A stretch of DNA of 6,062 nt from Chloroflexota bacterium (GCA_021788565.1 JAJYKO010000382.1:1-6062), one strand, 5' to 3'. Shown: positions 1-5,539, counted from the stretch's first letter. The notes: a model not told the origin generated them from the sequence alone. Numbers and translations: made by a program.

Positions 1-135
1 GGGTCAACTGCCACACGACCCACGACTGGGCGGTAAGCTGCATCCGGTGCCGACGAGCGATATCGTCTGGCAACCCAGATAGAGCGAAAAGTTGCGGTTA
101 TGCAGAGGCGCGAACGCCTCTCTGAGAGCGTGCAT
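1..135 (-). pseudogene. MFS transporter, N-terminal fragment with a one-base frameshift (continues past left edge)
   Basis: From the ATG at 135 the minus strand reads MHALREAFAPLHNRNF, then SLYLGCQTISLVGT, to about position 46. The frame then runs into a nonsense tail and a TGA at 6-4. Shifting one base restores MQLTAQSWVVWQLT to the window edge. Joined with one extra base (ACC-TGG-ATG instead of ACC-GG-ATG) this gives GT-W-MQLTAQSW. That is the usual first transmembrane helix of EntS-like/DUF894-type major facilitator exporters, with an NRNF-x-LYL-x-x-Q lead-in. One base therefore appears missing at about 45/46. An AAAGGAG ribosome binding site lies 15 bases before the ATG, longer than ideal, and no better in-frame start is visible. 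The gene follows the phosphotransferase in the same direction, separated by about 250 bases of repeats. Family membership is a motif-based judgement from about 44 residues. The frameshift could be a real mutation or a sequencing/assembly error. Confidence 0.7.
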
Positions 136-172
136 ACTCTGCGTGACAATCTCCTTTCGGCTTGCGGTCCGC

Positions 173-225
173 GGGAGGGCGAAGCTCCTGCTGAGCCGCC
201 TGTTTCTTACCTACGTGGCGGCTCG
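173..225. repeat. Partial copy of the dispersed inverted-repeat element also found at 5540-5668
   Basis: The 28 bases at 173-200 (starting GGGAGGGCGAAGCTCC) are identical to 5541-5568 near the other end of the window. In both places they are followed by a facing arm starting GGCGGCTCG, here at 217-225 and there at 5640-5648. Here the inner arms GAGCCGCC (193-200) and GGCGGCTC (217-224) form a perfect 8-bp stem around a 16-base loop. The outer half of the right arm is missing or replaced. The copy sits just upstream of the MFS ribosome binding site. No open reading frame for a mobility protein is present, so this is a small non-autonomous palindromic repeat. Confidence 0.75.
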
Positions 226-228
226 TCC

Positions 229-261
229 GGGCGTGAGGCGAGCGAGTGCAGACTCACGCCC
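229..261. repeat. Short inverted repeat (9-bp stem)
   Basis: GGGCGTGAG at 229-237 faces CTCACGCCC at 253-261 around a 15-base loop, a perfect 9-bp stem. No T-run follows on either strand, so it is not a convincing intrinsic terminator. It directly abuts the repeat at 173-225 and may be a remnant of that element or of an insertion beside it. Confidence 0.5.
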
Positions 262-304
262 CCTTCCCGGTTGTAACCGCTTCTGCCCGCCTCCCGACCC
301 GTGC

Positions 305-370
305 ACCACGGAGACACAGAGGCCACGGAGACGGCTCCTACGATTTCTGTGTTCTCCGTGTCTCCGTGGT
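305..370. repeat. Inverted repeat downstream of the phosphotransferase gene
   Basis: The left arm 305-321 (ACCACGGAGACACAGAG) and the right arm 354-370 are reverse complements with a single mismatch over 17 bp. A weaker match extends inward to about 331 and 344. The element starts 15 bases after the phosphotransferase stop codon. Its transcript would fold into a long hairpin that could block 3'-end decay or slow polymerase, but no U-tract follows on the minus strand, so a canonical Rho-independent terminator is not supported. Repeats with CCACGGAGACAC arms are, from general knowledge, common dispersed intergenic repeats in several environmental phyla. Confidence 0.7.
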
Positions 371-384
371 TTGAATAGCCACAG

Positions 385-3051
385 TCAGGGCCCGGTGATG
401 GGTTCGAGAATGGTGACTACGCCGAGGGTGCCGTCTACACGAACACGCTGCCCATCGGACAGCAGTGCCGTCGCGTTCTCTGTCGCCACCACCGCCGGAA
501 TGCCATACTCACGGGCCACTATCGCCGCGTGCGAGAACGGACTGCCGATGTCCGTCACGACCGCCGATGCCAGACGGAACAGGGGAGTCCACATCGGCGC
601 GGTGAACGGGGCCACCAGCACGTCTCCCTTCTGCATCTTGCCGAACTCCTCCGGGCCGTGCACCACGCGAACCGAGCCGGTGACCTCCCCCCTGCTGGCA
701 GACTGCCCTACGATGCCGTTCCCATCTGCCGTCTGCCCCTCCGTCTTGGGCTTCTTGCCTTTGGCTTCCTCGGCGGAGACGGTTCCGGTGGTGACCGCCC
801 AGTGCTGGCCGCGCTCGTGAGCGGCGACCACCCTGGCGTACGCGTCCTTGCGGCGGGCAATTCGGTCCCGTAGCACAAGTTTCCCCTCAGCCGCCGGCAG
901 CAGTTCGTCGAGTAGCACGAAGAAGATGTCGTCCGGCTTGTCCAGCACAGCGTCTTTGACCAGCTGGTCGCCCAGCTTAAGCACGGTGTGGCGGATGAAC
1001 GCCGTCAGAGTCTGCATCCGGAACAGGCTGTCCTCGCGAGCGATGGTGCCGTTGCGGGCGCGATCCAGATTGGTGCGATACACCCCGCGCAGGAACCCCC
1101 ACAGCGCCTTCCCCACCTGTTCTCTCGCCGCCAGGTAGTCCTCTTCCTGCATGCGAAAGGTCTCCTCTGATGAAGGAGCAGCGGGGTCGGACAGCAGGGC
1201 GTCTACCAGGCTCATCACCTGGCTCGGGTCCTCGCTCCAAGTCGGGGTGCTTGGCATGGAGACCATGCCGCGGGATGGGAGGCTTCCCCATTCAACCATG
1301 AAGCCGGCCAGGGCGCTCCTGAACTCGGGACTCTCCTTGCCACGTGCTCCAGCCACCTTCGCCAGGCGCGCGACGGCCTGGTTCTGCAACTGCGTGCGGA
1401 ACGGAATCCCCCGCATGAGGCGGTCCTCAAAATCGGCGGCATGTGCTTTCCCGCCGGCCACCCGTGCCCACAGCTTCACCATGAGGAAGTGCACGAGGCC
1501 GGATAGGAAGACGGCGCCGAAGCGCCGATCGAGCAGATATGCGAAGTCCCTCATCTCCTGGGCTACGAGGAGCGCCAGCGCGGGACCGTCCTGCGCGGCA
1601 TCCTCGGCTGCCTGCCACCGCTGTCGGGCGGACGACATCTCGGCATCCACAATCCTCCAGCGGTCCATTGGATCGCTCCGCAGCCGCTCCATGATGCGCG
1701 GCGGAAGCCGCCAGATGATCGAGGGAGTCAGCCCGGGGAAGCCCAGGCGAACCGCTATCCGTCCGTCGCTTCGCTCTACCGGCTGACGCGAGGTCTCGGC
1801 CGGCTGTGCACCCAACTCCTCGAAGAACTGGTCCATACCCGGGCTGCACTCACAGTAGTACGAGACGTCCAGAGGCGCGGGCGGCTCCGGCCAGTACTCG
1901 ATCAGGCTTTGCACGGTGTGACGAGCTAGACCTGATGCACCGCGGTTGAGCGGCTCCTCGTCCGGAACGACGACCTCAGAAGTGCCCGATGCCGGCTGGA
2001 CAGTTCCGGGCACGGGACCGGCTGCGGTGAGGGCGGTGGTGATGGGACGAGCCTGCACCAGGTAGATCTTGCCGTTGCGCAGTGCCCACTCGGTGTCCTG
2101 CGGGGCACCGTAGCGCGACTGTACTCGCCTGGCCAGCCCTGCCAGCGAAGCCAGCTCGTCGTCTGTCAGGCAGTAACGGTTTCGATCGACCGCCGGCACC
2201 GTCTCCGTCGAGGTACCGATACCGTTTGGGACCACTCGGCGCTCCTTGCTGCCCATGGTCCTTCGCCGAACGACACCACTCGTGGTGAGTACGTACGTGT
2301 CCGGGGTTACCGTGCCGCTCACAACCGTTTCTCCCAGACCGTAGCTGGCGCTGATCAGGATCTCGTCCCGATCGCCCGACACCGGGTTTGCCGTGAACAT
2401 GACGCCGGCCACGTCGGCCGGCACCATAGCCTGAACTACCACGGCCAGTTCTATCTTCGTGTGGTCGAAGCCCATGCTCTCCCTGTAGGAGATAGCCTGA
2501 GGCGTCCAGAGGCTGGCCCAGCACGACCTGACGGCCCGTAACACGTCCTCCGCGCCGCGCACGTTGAGGTAGCTCTCCTGTTGACCCGCGAAGGACGCGG
2601 TCGGCAGGTCCTCGGCCGTGGCGCTGGAGCGAACGGCGACGGGGAAGTCGGAGCCGACGCCGTTTCTTGCACTCATGCGTCCGACGAGAGCGTGATACGC
2701 ATGCCTCACGGCCGCGCTCACCTGATCCGGCACCGGCGCTTCGTCGATCCAGCCCATGATCTCCAGGCTGGCTTCGGTGACCGAGTCGACGTCCTGCATC
2801 GGAACACCGATGAGCCTGCTGGCGACGTGCTCCGTGAGCCCTTCGCCGTCCAGATGCAGCCTGTACGCGGCCGCGGGTACCACGAATCCTGGCGGCACGG
2901 GTAGGCCGGCGTGGAGCAGTTCGCCCAAGTTCGCCCCCTTGCCGCCCACCTCGGGCAGGTCCGTTCGGTCCAACTCCTCCAGCCACCGAATCTGGATCCG
3001 CGAGGCCTCGGAGGATACGTCGAGTCTGAGGTTTCTAGATATTTCGTTCAT
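385..3051 (-). CDS. Rifampicin-phosphotransferase-like dikinase (ATP-grasp domain plus C-terminal His domain), 888 aa
   Basis: Residues 1-340 form a PEP-synthase-type ATP-binding domain. Visible motifs are GGKGANLGEL (36-45, Lys38), VRSSATAEDLPTASFAGQQ (140-158, Arg141), ANPVSGDRDEI (221-231), and DTEW (319-322) with VQARPIT (332-338). A helical middle of about 430 residues follows, including RLMRGIP and DKPDDIFFVLLDEL. The C-terminal swivelling domain has TAPMWTPLF (817-825) and SHAAIVAREYGIPAVV (840-855) with the phospho-carrier His841. There is no PEP/pyruvate-binding barrel. The order ATP domain, middle, His domain at the C-terminus and the length match rifampicin phosphotransferases (ATP + rifampicin + water to AMP, phosphate and phospho-rifampicin), not PEP synthase or PPDK. 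The Thr regulatory site two residues before His is absent. The true substrate is inferred only; uncharacterised relatives are often labelled PEP synthase. The ATG at 3051 is chosen because GGGAGAAG (3057-3064) lies at good spacing. An in-frame extension to 3234 would run through a hairpin and a repeat. Cytosolic; no signal peptide. Confidence 0.85.
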   Translation of the reverse strand: MNEISRNLRLDVSSEASRIQIRWLEELDRTDLPEVGGKGANLGELLHAGLPVPPGFVVPAAAYRLHLDGEGLTEHVASRLIGVPMQDVDSVTEASLEIMGWIDEAPVPDQVSAAVRHAYHALVGRMSARNGVGSDFPVAVRSSATAEDLPTASFAGQQESYLNVRGAEDVLRAVRSCWASLWTPQAISYRESMGFDHTKIELAVVVQAMVPADVAGVMFTANPVSGDRDEILISASYGLGETVVSGTVTPDTYVLTTSGVVRRRTMGSKERRVVPNGIGTSTETVPAVDRNRYCLTDDELASLAGLARRVQSRYGAPQDTEWALRNGKIYLVQARPITTALTAAGPVPGTVQPASGTSEVVVPDEEPLNRGASGLARHTVQSLIEYWPEPPAPLDVSYYCECSPGMDQFFEELGAQPAETSRQPVERSDGRIAVRLGFPGLTPSIIWRLPPRIMERLRSDPMDRWRIVDAEMSSARQRWQAAEDAAQDGPALALLVAQEMRDFAYLLDRRFGAVFLSGLVHFLMVKLWARVAGGKAHAADFEDRLMRGIPFRTQLQNQAVARLAKVAGARGKESPEFRSALAGFMVEWGSLPSRGMVSMPSTPTWSEDPSQVMSLVDALLSDPAAPSSEETFRMQEEDYLAAREQVGKALWGFLRGVYRTNLDRARNGTIAREDSLFRMQTLTAFIRHTVLKLGDQLVKDAVLDKPDDIFFVLLDELLPAAEGKLVLRDRIARRKDAYARVVAAHERGQHWAVTTGTVSAEEAKGKKPKTEGQTADGNGIVGQSASRGEVTGSVRVVHGPEEFGKMQKGDVLVAPFTAPMWTPLFRLASAVVTDIGSPFSHAAIVAREYGIPAVVATENATALLSDGQRVRVDGTLGVVTILEPITGP

Positions 3052-3072
3052 CTCTTCTTCTCCCAGATATAG

Positions 3073-3106
3073 AAAAGCGCCCAGCCGGTCGTGGACCGGT
3101 GGGCGC
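3073..3106 (-). terminator. Intrinsic terminator-like hairpin in the phosphotransferase leader (possible attenuator)
   Basis: Read on the minus strand, GCGCCCA (3106-3100) then CCGGT (3099-3095) pair with ACCGG (3089-3085) and TGGGCGC (3083-3077). One base is bulged at 3084 and the loop is five bases. This gives a 12-bp GC-rich stem followed at once by TTTTCTAT. The plus strand has no T-run after the stem, so the signal is directional. It lies only about 20 bases upstream of the phosphotransferase start and just before its ribosome binding site. It may end transcripts of the upstream DUF2089 operon, or act as a conditional terminator in the leader of the phosphotransferase mRNA. No convincing promoter was seen between the hairpin and the start codon. 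Confidence 0.7.
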
Positions 3107-3114
3107 AACAGGGC

Positions 3115-3136
3115 GCTACGAAACGCGTTCGTTAGC
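3115..3136. promoter_or_regulatory. 22-bp dyad upstream of the phosphotransferase leader hairpin (candidate operator)
   Basis: The sequence has the form GCTA-3-AACGCGTT-3-TAGC and is symmetric at 16 of 22 positions. It can also be read as ACGAA and TTCGT arms around ACGCG. It lies about 64-85 bases upstream of the phosphotransferase ATG and just before the terminator-like stem. Its size and symmetry suit a dimeric repressor or activator. No clear -35/-10 pair could be assigned nearby, so the role is a guess. It does not resemble the rifamycin-associated element of actinomycetes as I know it. Confidence 0.35.
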
Positions 3137-3154
3137 ATTCGCTGGTGGGCATCA

Positions 3155-3332
3155 CCCTCACCCCGCGACGCTAGCAGGTCGCCGCGTCGCGCCTCTCCCA
3201 GAGGGAGAGGGTGCCTGCAGAACGCCTCTCCCATCTACAGGGAGGGTGCCCGGATGACGCCTCTCCCTCTGGGAGACTTGACGGTAGCGAGCGTGCCGTC
3301 AAGGCACGAAGCGAAGCGAGGGCGGGTGAGGG
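3155..3332. repeat. 178-bp multi-hairpin intergenic repeat with CCCTCACCC ends
   Basis: The terminal inverted repeat is CCCTCACCC (3155-3163) against GGGTGAGGG (3324-3332). Inside are an 8-bp hairpin CCTCTCCC/GGGAGAGG (3192-3210), a weaker one around 3226-3245, TCTCCC/GGGAGA (3262-3276), and an 8-bp hairpin CTTGACGG/CCGTCAAG (3277-3303). The word CGCCTCTCCC recurs at 3190, 3223 and 3258. Elements with CCCTCACCC ends and CTCTCCC...GGGAGAG cores are, from general knowledge, widespread non-coding repeats in bacteria. No gene is encoded. It separates the DUF2089 operon from the phosphotransferase gene. Confidence 0.7.
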
Positions 3333-3383
3333 CCGCTCTAGCCGCAAACGAAATAGCTGGAACAAATATGGGAGACCCCGCCC

Positions 3384-3581
3384 CTACCTATTGACGCGCG
3401 CCTCCTTCTGCAGCTTCATCAGATCCTCCAGCGTCAGCACGTTAACGCACTTCTGGCCGTGGTGCCGGGAGACGATGACCACGGCGCCGTCCTCGCGAAG
3501 CTGAGCGAAGGTGCTCCCGCATGAACAGCGCAGCGGCATCGTGCGGCCGGGTCTGCGGATGCCGCTCATCTCGCTGGCCAC
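3384..3581 (-). CDS. Small cysteine-containing protein of unknown function (61-65 aa), last gene of the DUF2089 operon
   Basis: I do not recognise the family. The core reads PLRCSCGSTFAQLREDGA, then VVIVSRHHGQKC, then VNVLTLEDLMKLQKEAR. It has a Cys-x-Cys-Gly knuckle, a short beta-like stretch, an Arg-His-His-Gly-x-Lys-Cys segment and a C-terminal helix. Two early Cys, two His and one later Cys could bind one metal ion, as a degenerate zinc ribbon, but this is inference. Two starts are plausible. The GTG at 3581 has a good GGGAG ribosome binding site and overlaps the DUF4097 gene by 16 bases. The ATG at 3569 forms a classic ATGA overlap with the DUF4097 stop but has a weak ribosome binding site. 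Either implies translational coupling, which supports a real gene. No signal peptide or membrane segment is visible. The stop codon lies inside a repeat-like word at 3370-3387. Confidence 0.7.
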   Translation of the reverse strand: MASEMSGIRRPGRTMPLRCSCGSTFAQLREDGAVVIVSRHHGQKCVNVLTLEDLMKLQKEARVNR

Positions 3582-4942
3582 GTCTCACTCCCAGTGTCTC
3601 TTCTGGCTGTTTCAAGCAGCACCATCGCCTCATCCACTGATAGTTCACCTCGACTGACCGCCCCGAGGATCTCCATCTCGAAGCTCCGCGGCTGGTCAAC
3701 CTGAGAATCGGCGACTGCTACTCCCTCCACGTCAGCCGGCGTGGCATCAGACGTATGGACAGCGCCCTCGTCAGGGGCAGGTGCGAGCCCAGCCGTCATG
3801 GGCTCGGCGCCGTCTAGGCGCAGATCCGGCTTAATTCCGCCTCGCTCCCTGTCAGGAACCGGCGCGCCGCTCGCGGGCCTCTCTGCTCGCCGGAATATGC
3901 GAATGTCCCCCGCCCTGGCGTTCAGGTTGATCTTCACGACCGGGCCTTGCCCCGTTGCCGTTCCGACCAACCGCTGACCGAAGATACCCTCCGGGCCCGA
4001 CGTCCCCACTTTGACGAGCGGAAGGTTGCTATCTATGCCGCCGTGGCGTGTCGAGGCATCGATCCTGGCAGTCACGCCCGATTCGAGGTCCAGGATGATA
4101 TTGCCGCGGCCCGTGCGTATTTCGCAGTCGCCTTCGGCAGCCCCGAGCCGGCAGATGACATCTCCGTGCCCGGTCCTGACCTTCGCCCCGGTGACGCTGC
4201 CTCCAACGGTAATGTTTCCGTGGCCGGTGAACCCCTCCAGCCGAGCCCCGTCTAGGTCGATGGCCACCAGGTCGCCATGCCCCGTGGAGAGGCTGGCGTC
4301 GCCGCGAAGCCGGCTCGCCACCAGGTTGCCGTGGCCGGTATGAATGTCGGCTCGCGCGCGCGCTCCTTCTATCCTGACCTCTCCCTTGCCGGTCTTCGCC
4401 TCCAGGTCTCCCAGGACTTCCCGCAACTCCAGATTTCCCTTGCCGGTGCGGATGTGGAGGGGGCCCTGCCAGCTGGACGCCTTGACGTCGCCCACTCCCG
4501 TGCCCACCGCGGCCGAACCGCGACCACCGGACAGCACCACGTTTCCCCTGCCCGTATATGCCTCGGAGGTCGCCCCTATCCCCTCCAGATAGATATGCCC
4601 GCGAGCGGTCCTGAGCCTGACCTCGCTCGCACACGATGGGAGAACGATCTCCACGTCGCCCCCACCATGGCGGATCTGCTTGTCGAGGAGCACCACGCCC
4701 TCGATCTCGATCCGCACCTGCTGCTCCCCGATCAGGTCTGCAAGGTCCAGAGGACGCTTGACGTCGAGAGGCTGCCTCGCGCGAACTGCGCCGCCAGCGG
4801 CCCTGACGTCCAGTTCCCAATCGGACTCCAGAGCACCGGGCTCCCCGGGCGGGGCAGATCGAACCACGATATTGCCCCTCCAGAGCTCGACGTCGATCTT
4901 GGTCGCCCCCTCAGCTGGGAGTTCTTGCCGGAAGCTAGACAT
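3566..4942 (-). CDS. DUF4097-family beta-solenoid protein with C-terminal YvlB/LiaX-type helical motif, 458 aa
   Basis: Residues about 110-305 are a run of turns with the signature T-G-[HKR]-G-[ND]-[LVI], starting at residues 112, 130, 148, 166, 184, 202, 220, 239, 257, 277 and 298. The period is 18 residues and almost invariant. This is the pattern of DUF4097 (putative adhesin-like) proteins, which are predicted to form a beta-solenoid. Residues about 350-418 are a Pro/Asp/Ala-rich linker, probably disordered. Residues 422-445 (EMEILGAVSRGELSVDEAMV and on) match the short helical motif that YvlB/LiaX-like proteins carry at the N-terminus; here it is C-terminal. No signal peptide or membrane helix is seen, so the protein is probably cytosolic or peripheral. 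The ATG at 4942 is chosen over 4978 because GAGGAG lies seven bases upstream. It overlaps the DUF2089 stop by eight bases, implying coupled translation. Known relatives are linked to cell-envelope stress (LiaX in enterococci); a similar role here is inference. Confidence 0.85.
   Translation of the reverse strand: MSSFRQELPAEGATKIDVELWRGNIVVRSAPPGEPGALESDWELDVRAAGGAVRARQPLDVKRPLDLADLIGEQQVRIEIEGVVLLDKQIRHGGGDVEIVLPSCASEVRLRTARGHIYLEGIGATSEAYTGRGNVVLSGGRGSAAVGTGVGDVKASSWQGPLHIRTGKGNLELREVLGDLEAKTGKGEVRIEGARARADIHTGHGNLVASRLRGDASLSTGHGDLVAIDLDGARLEGFTGHGNITVGGSVTGAKVRTGHGDVICRLGAAEGDCEIRTGRGNIILDLESGVTARIDASTRHGGIDSNLPLVKVGTSGPEGIFGQRLVGTATGQGPVVKINLNARAGDIRIFRRAERPASGAPVPDRERGGIKPDLRLDGAEPMTAGLAPAPDEGAVHTSDATPADVEGVAVADSQVDQPRSFEMEILGAVSRGELSVDEAMVLLETARRDTGSETWPAR
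4034..4609 (-). repeat. Degenerate 54-bp in-frame tandem repeat coding the DUF4097 solenoid
   Basis: About eleven units encode the T-G-x-G-[ND] turns of the DUF4097 protein at residues 112-303. On the plus strand it shows as recurring variants of the reverse complement of ACCGGCCACGGCAAC, such as TTGCCGTGGCCGGT and TTGCCGGT. Unit starts are 18 codons apart seven times out of ten, counting both ends; the last intervals stretch to 20 and 21. Units differ in sequence, so the array looks old rather than freshly expanded. Confidence 0.8.
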
Positions 4943-5369
4943 CTCGCTTCTCCTCACCGCGCAGAGCAGCCAGCGCATCGGCAGCGTTCAGCTTGCCGCT
5001 GGCCACCCGGTTCAGGATCTCGCGTCGTCGGTCCTTTTCCGGGTCTGCCACGGGCGCGACCTGGATCGGTGCAGGGGATGCTGGAGTAATCGACGCTTCC
5101 GGCGACCGAGGGGTCGAAACGACCTTGATGATCTCATCCAGCTTGCCACGGATCGTCGGGTAGGAGACGCCCAGGGCCTTCTCGAGGTCGCTCAGGTTGC
5201 CACGGCTCTGCACGAACAGCATGGCGAAGTTCATCTGCTCCGGAGTGAGGCGGCAGAACGGGCACGGTTGATACTGACTGCGCACTTCGGTTCCACAGCG
5301 CTCACAGCGCACCTCGGTGATGGTGAGGGAGCCGCCGCAGGTCGGGCAGGACTCCAGGATCTTTCTCAT
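4935..5369 (-). CDS. DUF2089-family zinc-ribbon/HTH regulator, 144 aa
   Basis: The N-terminus is a zinc ribbon with CPTCGG (Cys8, Cys11) and CERCG (Cys22, Cys25). A further CPFC pair (Cys36, Cys39) precedes RLTPEQ. Residues 56-81 (RGNLSDLEKALGVSYPTIRG and on) are the helix-turn-helix characteristic of DUF2089 proteins. A Pro/Ala-rich linker (about 85-110) leads to a C-terminal helical motif, RREILNRVASGKLNAADALA (115-134), of the type shared with YvlB/LiaX proteins. Expected role: a DNA-binding regulator, perhaps of its own operon. That follows from the HTH and gene order; no target is shown. ATG at 5369 is preferred over GTG at 5378 because AAGGAGGTG (5376-5384) sits six bases before the ATG and overlaps the GTG. 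First gene of a three-gene overlapping operon. Confidence 0.88.
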   Translation of the reverse strand: MRKILESCPTCGGSLTITEVRCERCGTEVRSQYQPCPFCRLTPEQMNFAMLFVQSRGNLSDLEKALGVSYPTIRGKLDEIIKVVSTPRSPEASITPASPAPIQVAPVADPEKDRRREILNRVASGKLNAADALAALRGEEKRDV

Positions 5370-5375
5370 CAGGGG

Positions 5376-5384
5376 CACCTCCTT
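5376..5384 (-). promoter_or_regulatory. Strong ribosome binding site of the DUF2089 gene
   Basis: The minus strand reads AAGGAGGTG, nearly a full match to the 16S rRNA tail, six bases before the ATG at 5369. The GTG inside it is an alternative start codon in the same frame, but using it would leave no room for ribosome binding, so the ATG start is favoured. Confidence 0.8.
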
Positions 5385-5396
5385 CGCGACGGGGGT

Positions 5397-5425
5397 ATCC
5401 TACAGCGTGAGATAAGAGATGTCAA
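5397..5425 (-). promoter_or_regulatory. Sigma-70/sigma-A-type promoter of the DUF2089-DUF4097 operon
   Basis: On the minus strand TTGACA (5425-5420) is a perfect -35 box. It is followed after exactly 17 bases by TAGGAT (5402-5397), a 4/6 match to the -10 box. The expected transcription start is near 5390, giving a leader of only about 20 bases that just holds the ribosome binding site. The position fits the DUF2089 start well and shows that the operon can be transcribed independently of the upstream protease gene. Confidence 0.75.
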
Positions 5426-5429
5426 GTGG

Positions 5430-5460
5430 TTAATTGGAAATATTAATCAATACCTCAATA
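5430..5460 (-). promoter_or_regulatory. AT-rich UP-element-like block with imperfect dyad and TATTGA direct repeat
   Basis: Just upstream of the -35 box (about -40 to -70) the otherwise GC-rich sequence becomes strongly AT-rich. It contains TTGATT and AATTAA as imperfect arms across 5450-5430, and TATTGA twice, eight bases apart (5460-5455 and 5452-5447). This is where an UP element or an activator site would lie. It may be a binding site for the DUF2089 protein itself, but nothing in the sequence proves that. Confidence 0.4.
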
Positions 5461-5539
5461 TCAGTTCAGAAGCGCCGATTTTGGCAGGCCGGAAGAGGAG
5501 AAGGGAGAGAACAAAGAAGCAGTGGGAGGGCGAAGGAAA

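Noticed and set aside
305..370. Rho-independent terminator after the phosphotransferase gene
   Set aside because: The stem is long, but the arms are 32 bases apart and no T-run follows on the minus strand; it is better described as a dispersed inverted repeat.
92..820. Plus-strand 242-codon reading frame
   Set aside because: It covers repeats and the antisense of the phosphotransferase C-terminus; the translation has low-complexity Arg/Ser/Pro composition and no recognisable motif.
1976..2986. Minus-strand 336-codon frame inside the phosphotransferase gene
   Set aside because: Shifted-frame shadow with Arg/Gly-rich composition; the overlapping frame carries all the family motifs.
3100..3200. 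A promoter for the phosphotransferase gene
   Set aside because: No convincing -35/-10 pair with suitable spacing was found on the minus strand; the CTATAT after the hairpin lacks a -35 partner.
3052..3234. N-terminal extension of the phosphotransferase to an ATG at 3234
   Set aside because: The extra 61 codons run through the multi-hairpin repeat, the dyad and the terminator-like stem, have no family similarity, and the ATG at 3051 has a proper ribosome binding site.
3190..3276. Possible short CRISPR array (recurring CGCCTCTCCC at 33-35-base steps)
   Set aside because: The shared word is only about ten bases, the intervening sequence is itself part of hairpins, and no cas gene is present.
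4029..4820. Minus-strand 263-codon frame inside the DUF4097 gene
   Set aside because: It is the shifted frame of the 54-bp repeat; its Arg/Gly-rich periodicity is only the shadow of the real solenoid repeat.
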